A stretch of DNA of 64,000 nt from NCBI GenBank assembly GCA_903813345.2, contig CAIIXF020000002.1:7769555-7833554 (forward strand), given 5' to 3'. The translations under genes and the position numbers were made by a program. Below, one piece after another: positions 63,937 through 64,000 of this stretch (the stretch's first letter is position 1; every line of letters starts with the position of its first letter). The notes under the pieces were generated by a model. The model worked only from the letters and a program-made list of their open reading frames with translations. It was not told the origin of the DNA and ran no database searches. This DNA is from Owenia fusiformis (taxonomy: Eukaryota > Annelida > Polychaeta > Sabellida > Oweniidae).

Positions 63937-64000
63937 CTGTGGAGTTTCTATGGGATTGTATAGTAGAGAATTTGAAAACAATGAGGTCGTCTACTGGGTC
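63937..64000 (+). CDS. Second ATRX-like helicase exon (Walker A exon copy), cut by window edge
   Basis: After a TTTCAG acceptor, the 64 bases match the ATRX exon at 36,813 with only two differences. Both are at third codon positions and synonymous (AAG to AAA, GGC to GGG). The peptide runs [20 protein letters not shown] and then Gly. The upstream intron is also duplicated, including an embedded MITE. The window ends before GLGKT, so I cannot tell whether a full second helicase, an alternative exon set or a truncated duplicate follows. Confidence 0.7.

Overview
This window is nuclear DNA of an animal. It has spliced genes with GT-AG introns, an AT-rich background, short exons in long introns, and many MITE-like and foldback repeats. 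The gene set (arfaptin, a small Tim chaperone, ATRX, a 3-OST-like sulfotransferase, a Death-domain protein) fits a bilaterian invertebrate. I cannot name the phylum from the sequence alone.

Layout. (1) Positions 1-15,100, minus strand: the first coding exon of an arfaptin gene (126-11), which continues off the left edge. Its probable 5' UTR exon ends at 14,990, which leaves a repeat-filled first intron of about 15 kb. (2) Positions 15,197-17,951, plus strand: a complete three-exon TIMM10B-like gene with both CX3C motifs. It is head-to-head with arfaptin across about 200 bp containing a perfect CRE. The human ARFIP2/TIMM10B pair has the same arrangement. (3) Positions 20,740-60,589, plus strand: a complete ATRX gene. 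I assembled 33 coding exons whose phases all agree, giving 5,958 nt and 1,985 aa. It has a long acidic/basic N-terminal region without an ADD zinc-finger domain, both SNF2 helicase lobes and a Gln/Pro-rich tail. (4) Two minus-strand units are nested in ATRX introns: a complete five-exon 3-O-sulfotransferase-like gene (35,536-31,778) and a Death-domain plus coiled-coil exon (44,031-43,466). (5) Positions 60,590-64,000: the ATRX 3' flank, then, at the right edge, a second copy of the ATRX intron end and Walker A exon. A tandem ATRX-like duplicate therefore probably starts here.

The most striking property is that at least six ATRX exons are followed or preceded by tandem partial copies that include one splice site. 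They are the exons starting at 30,122, 37,723, 54,810, 55,807, 57,656 and 60,254. Most copies carry in-frame stops, and three carry AATAAA signals. A short interspersed element (core AACAAATGGCAGGTAGTGAC) recurs about 11 times, always in the sense direction of its host gene and often 20-100 bp before a 3' splice site. The sulfotransferase uses a GC-AG intron whose donor is repeated in an adjacent minisatellite.

The genes show no operon-like cooperation. The functional links are the shared arfaptin/TIMM10B promoter and the nesting of two antisense genes inside ATRX. All gene calls rest on conceptual splicing read by eye; no alignment or transcript data were available.
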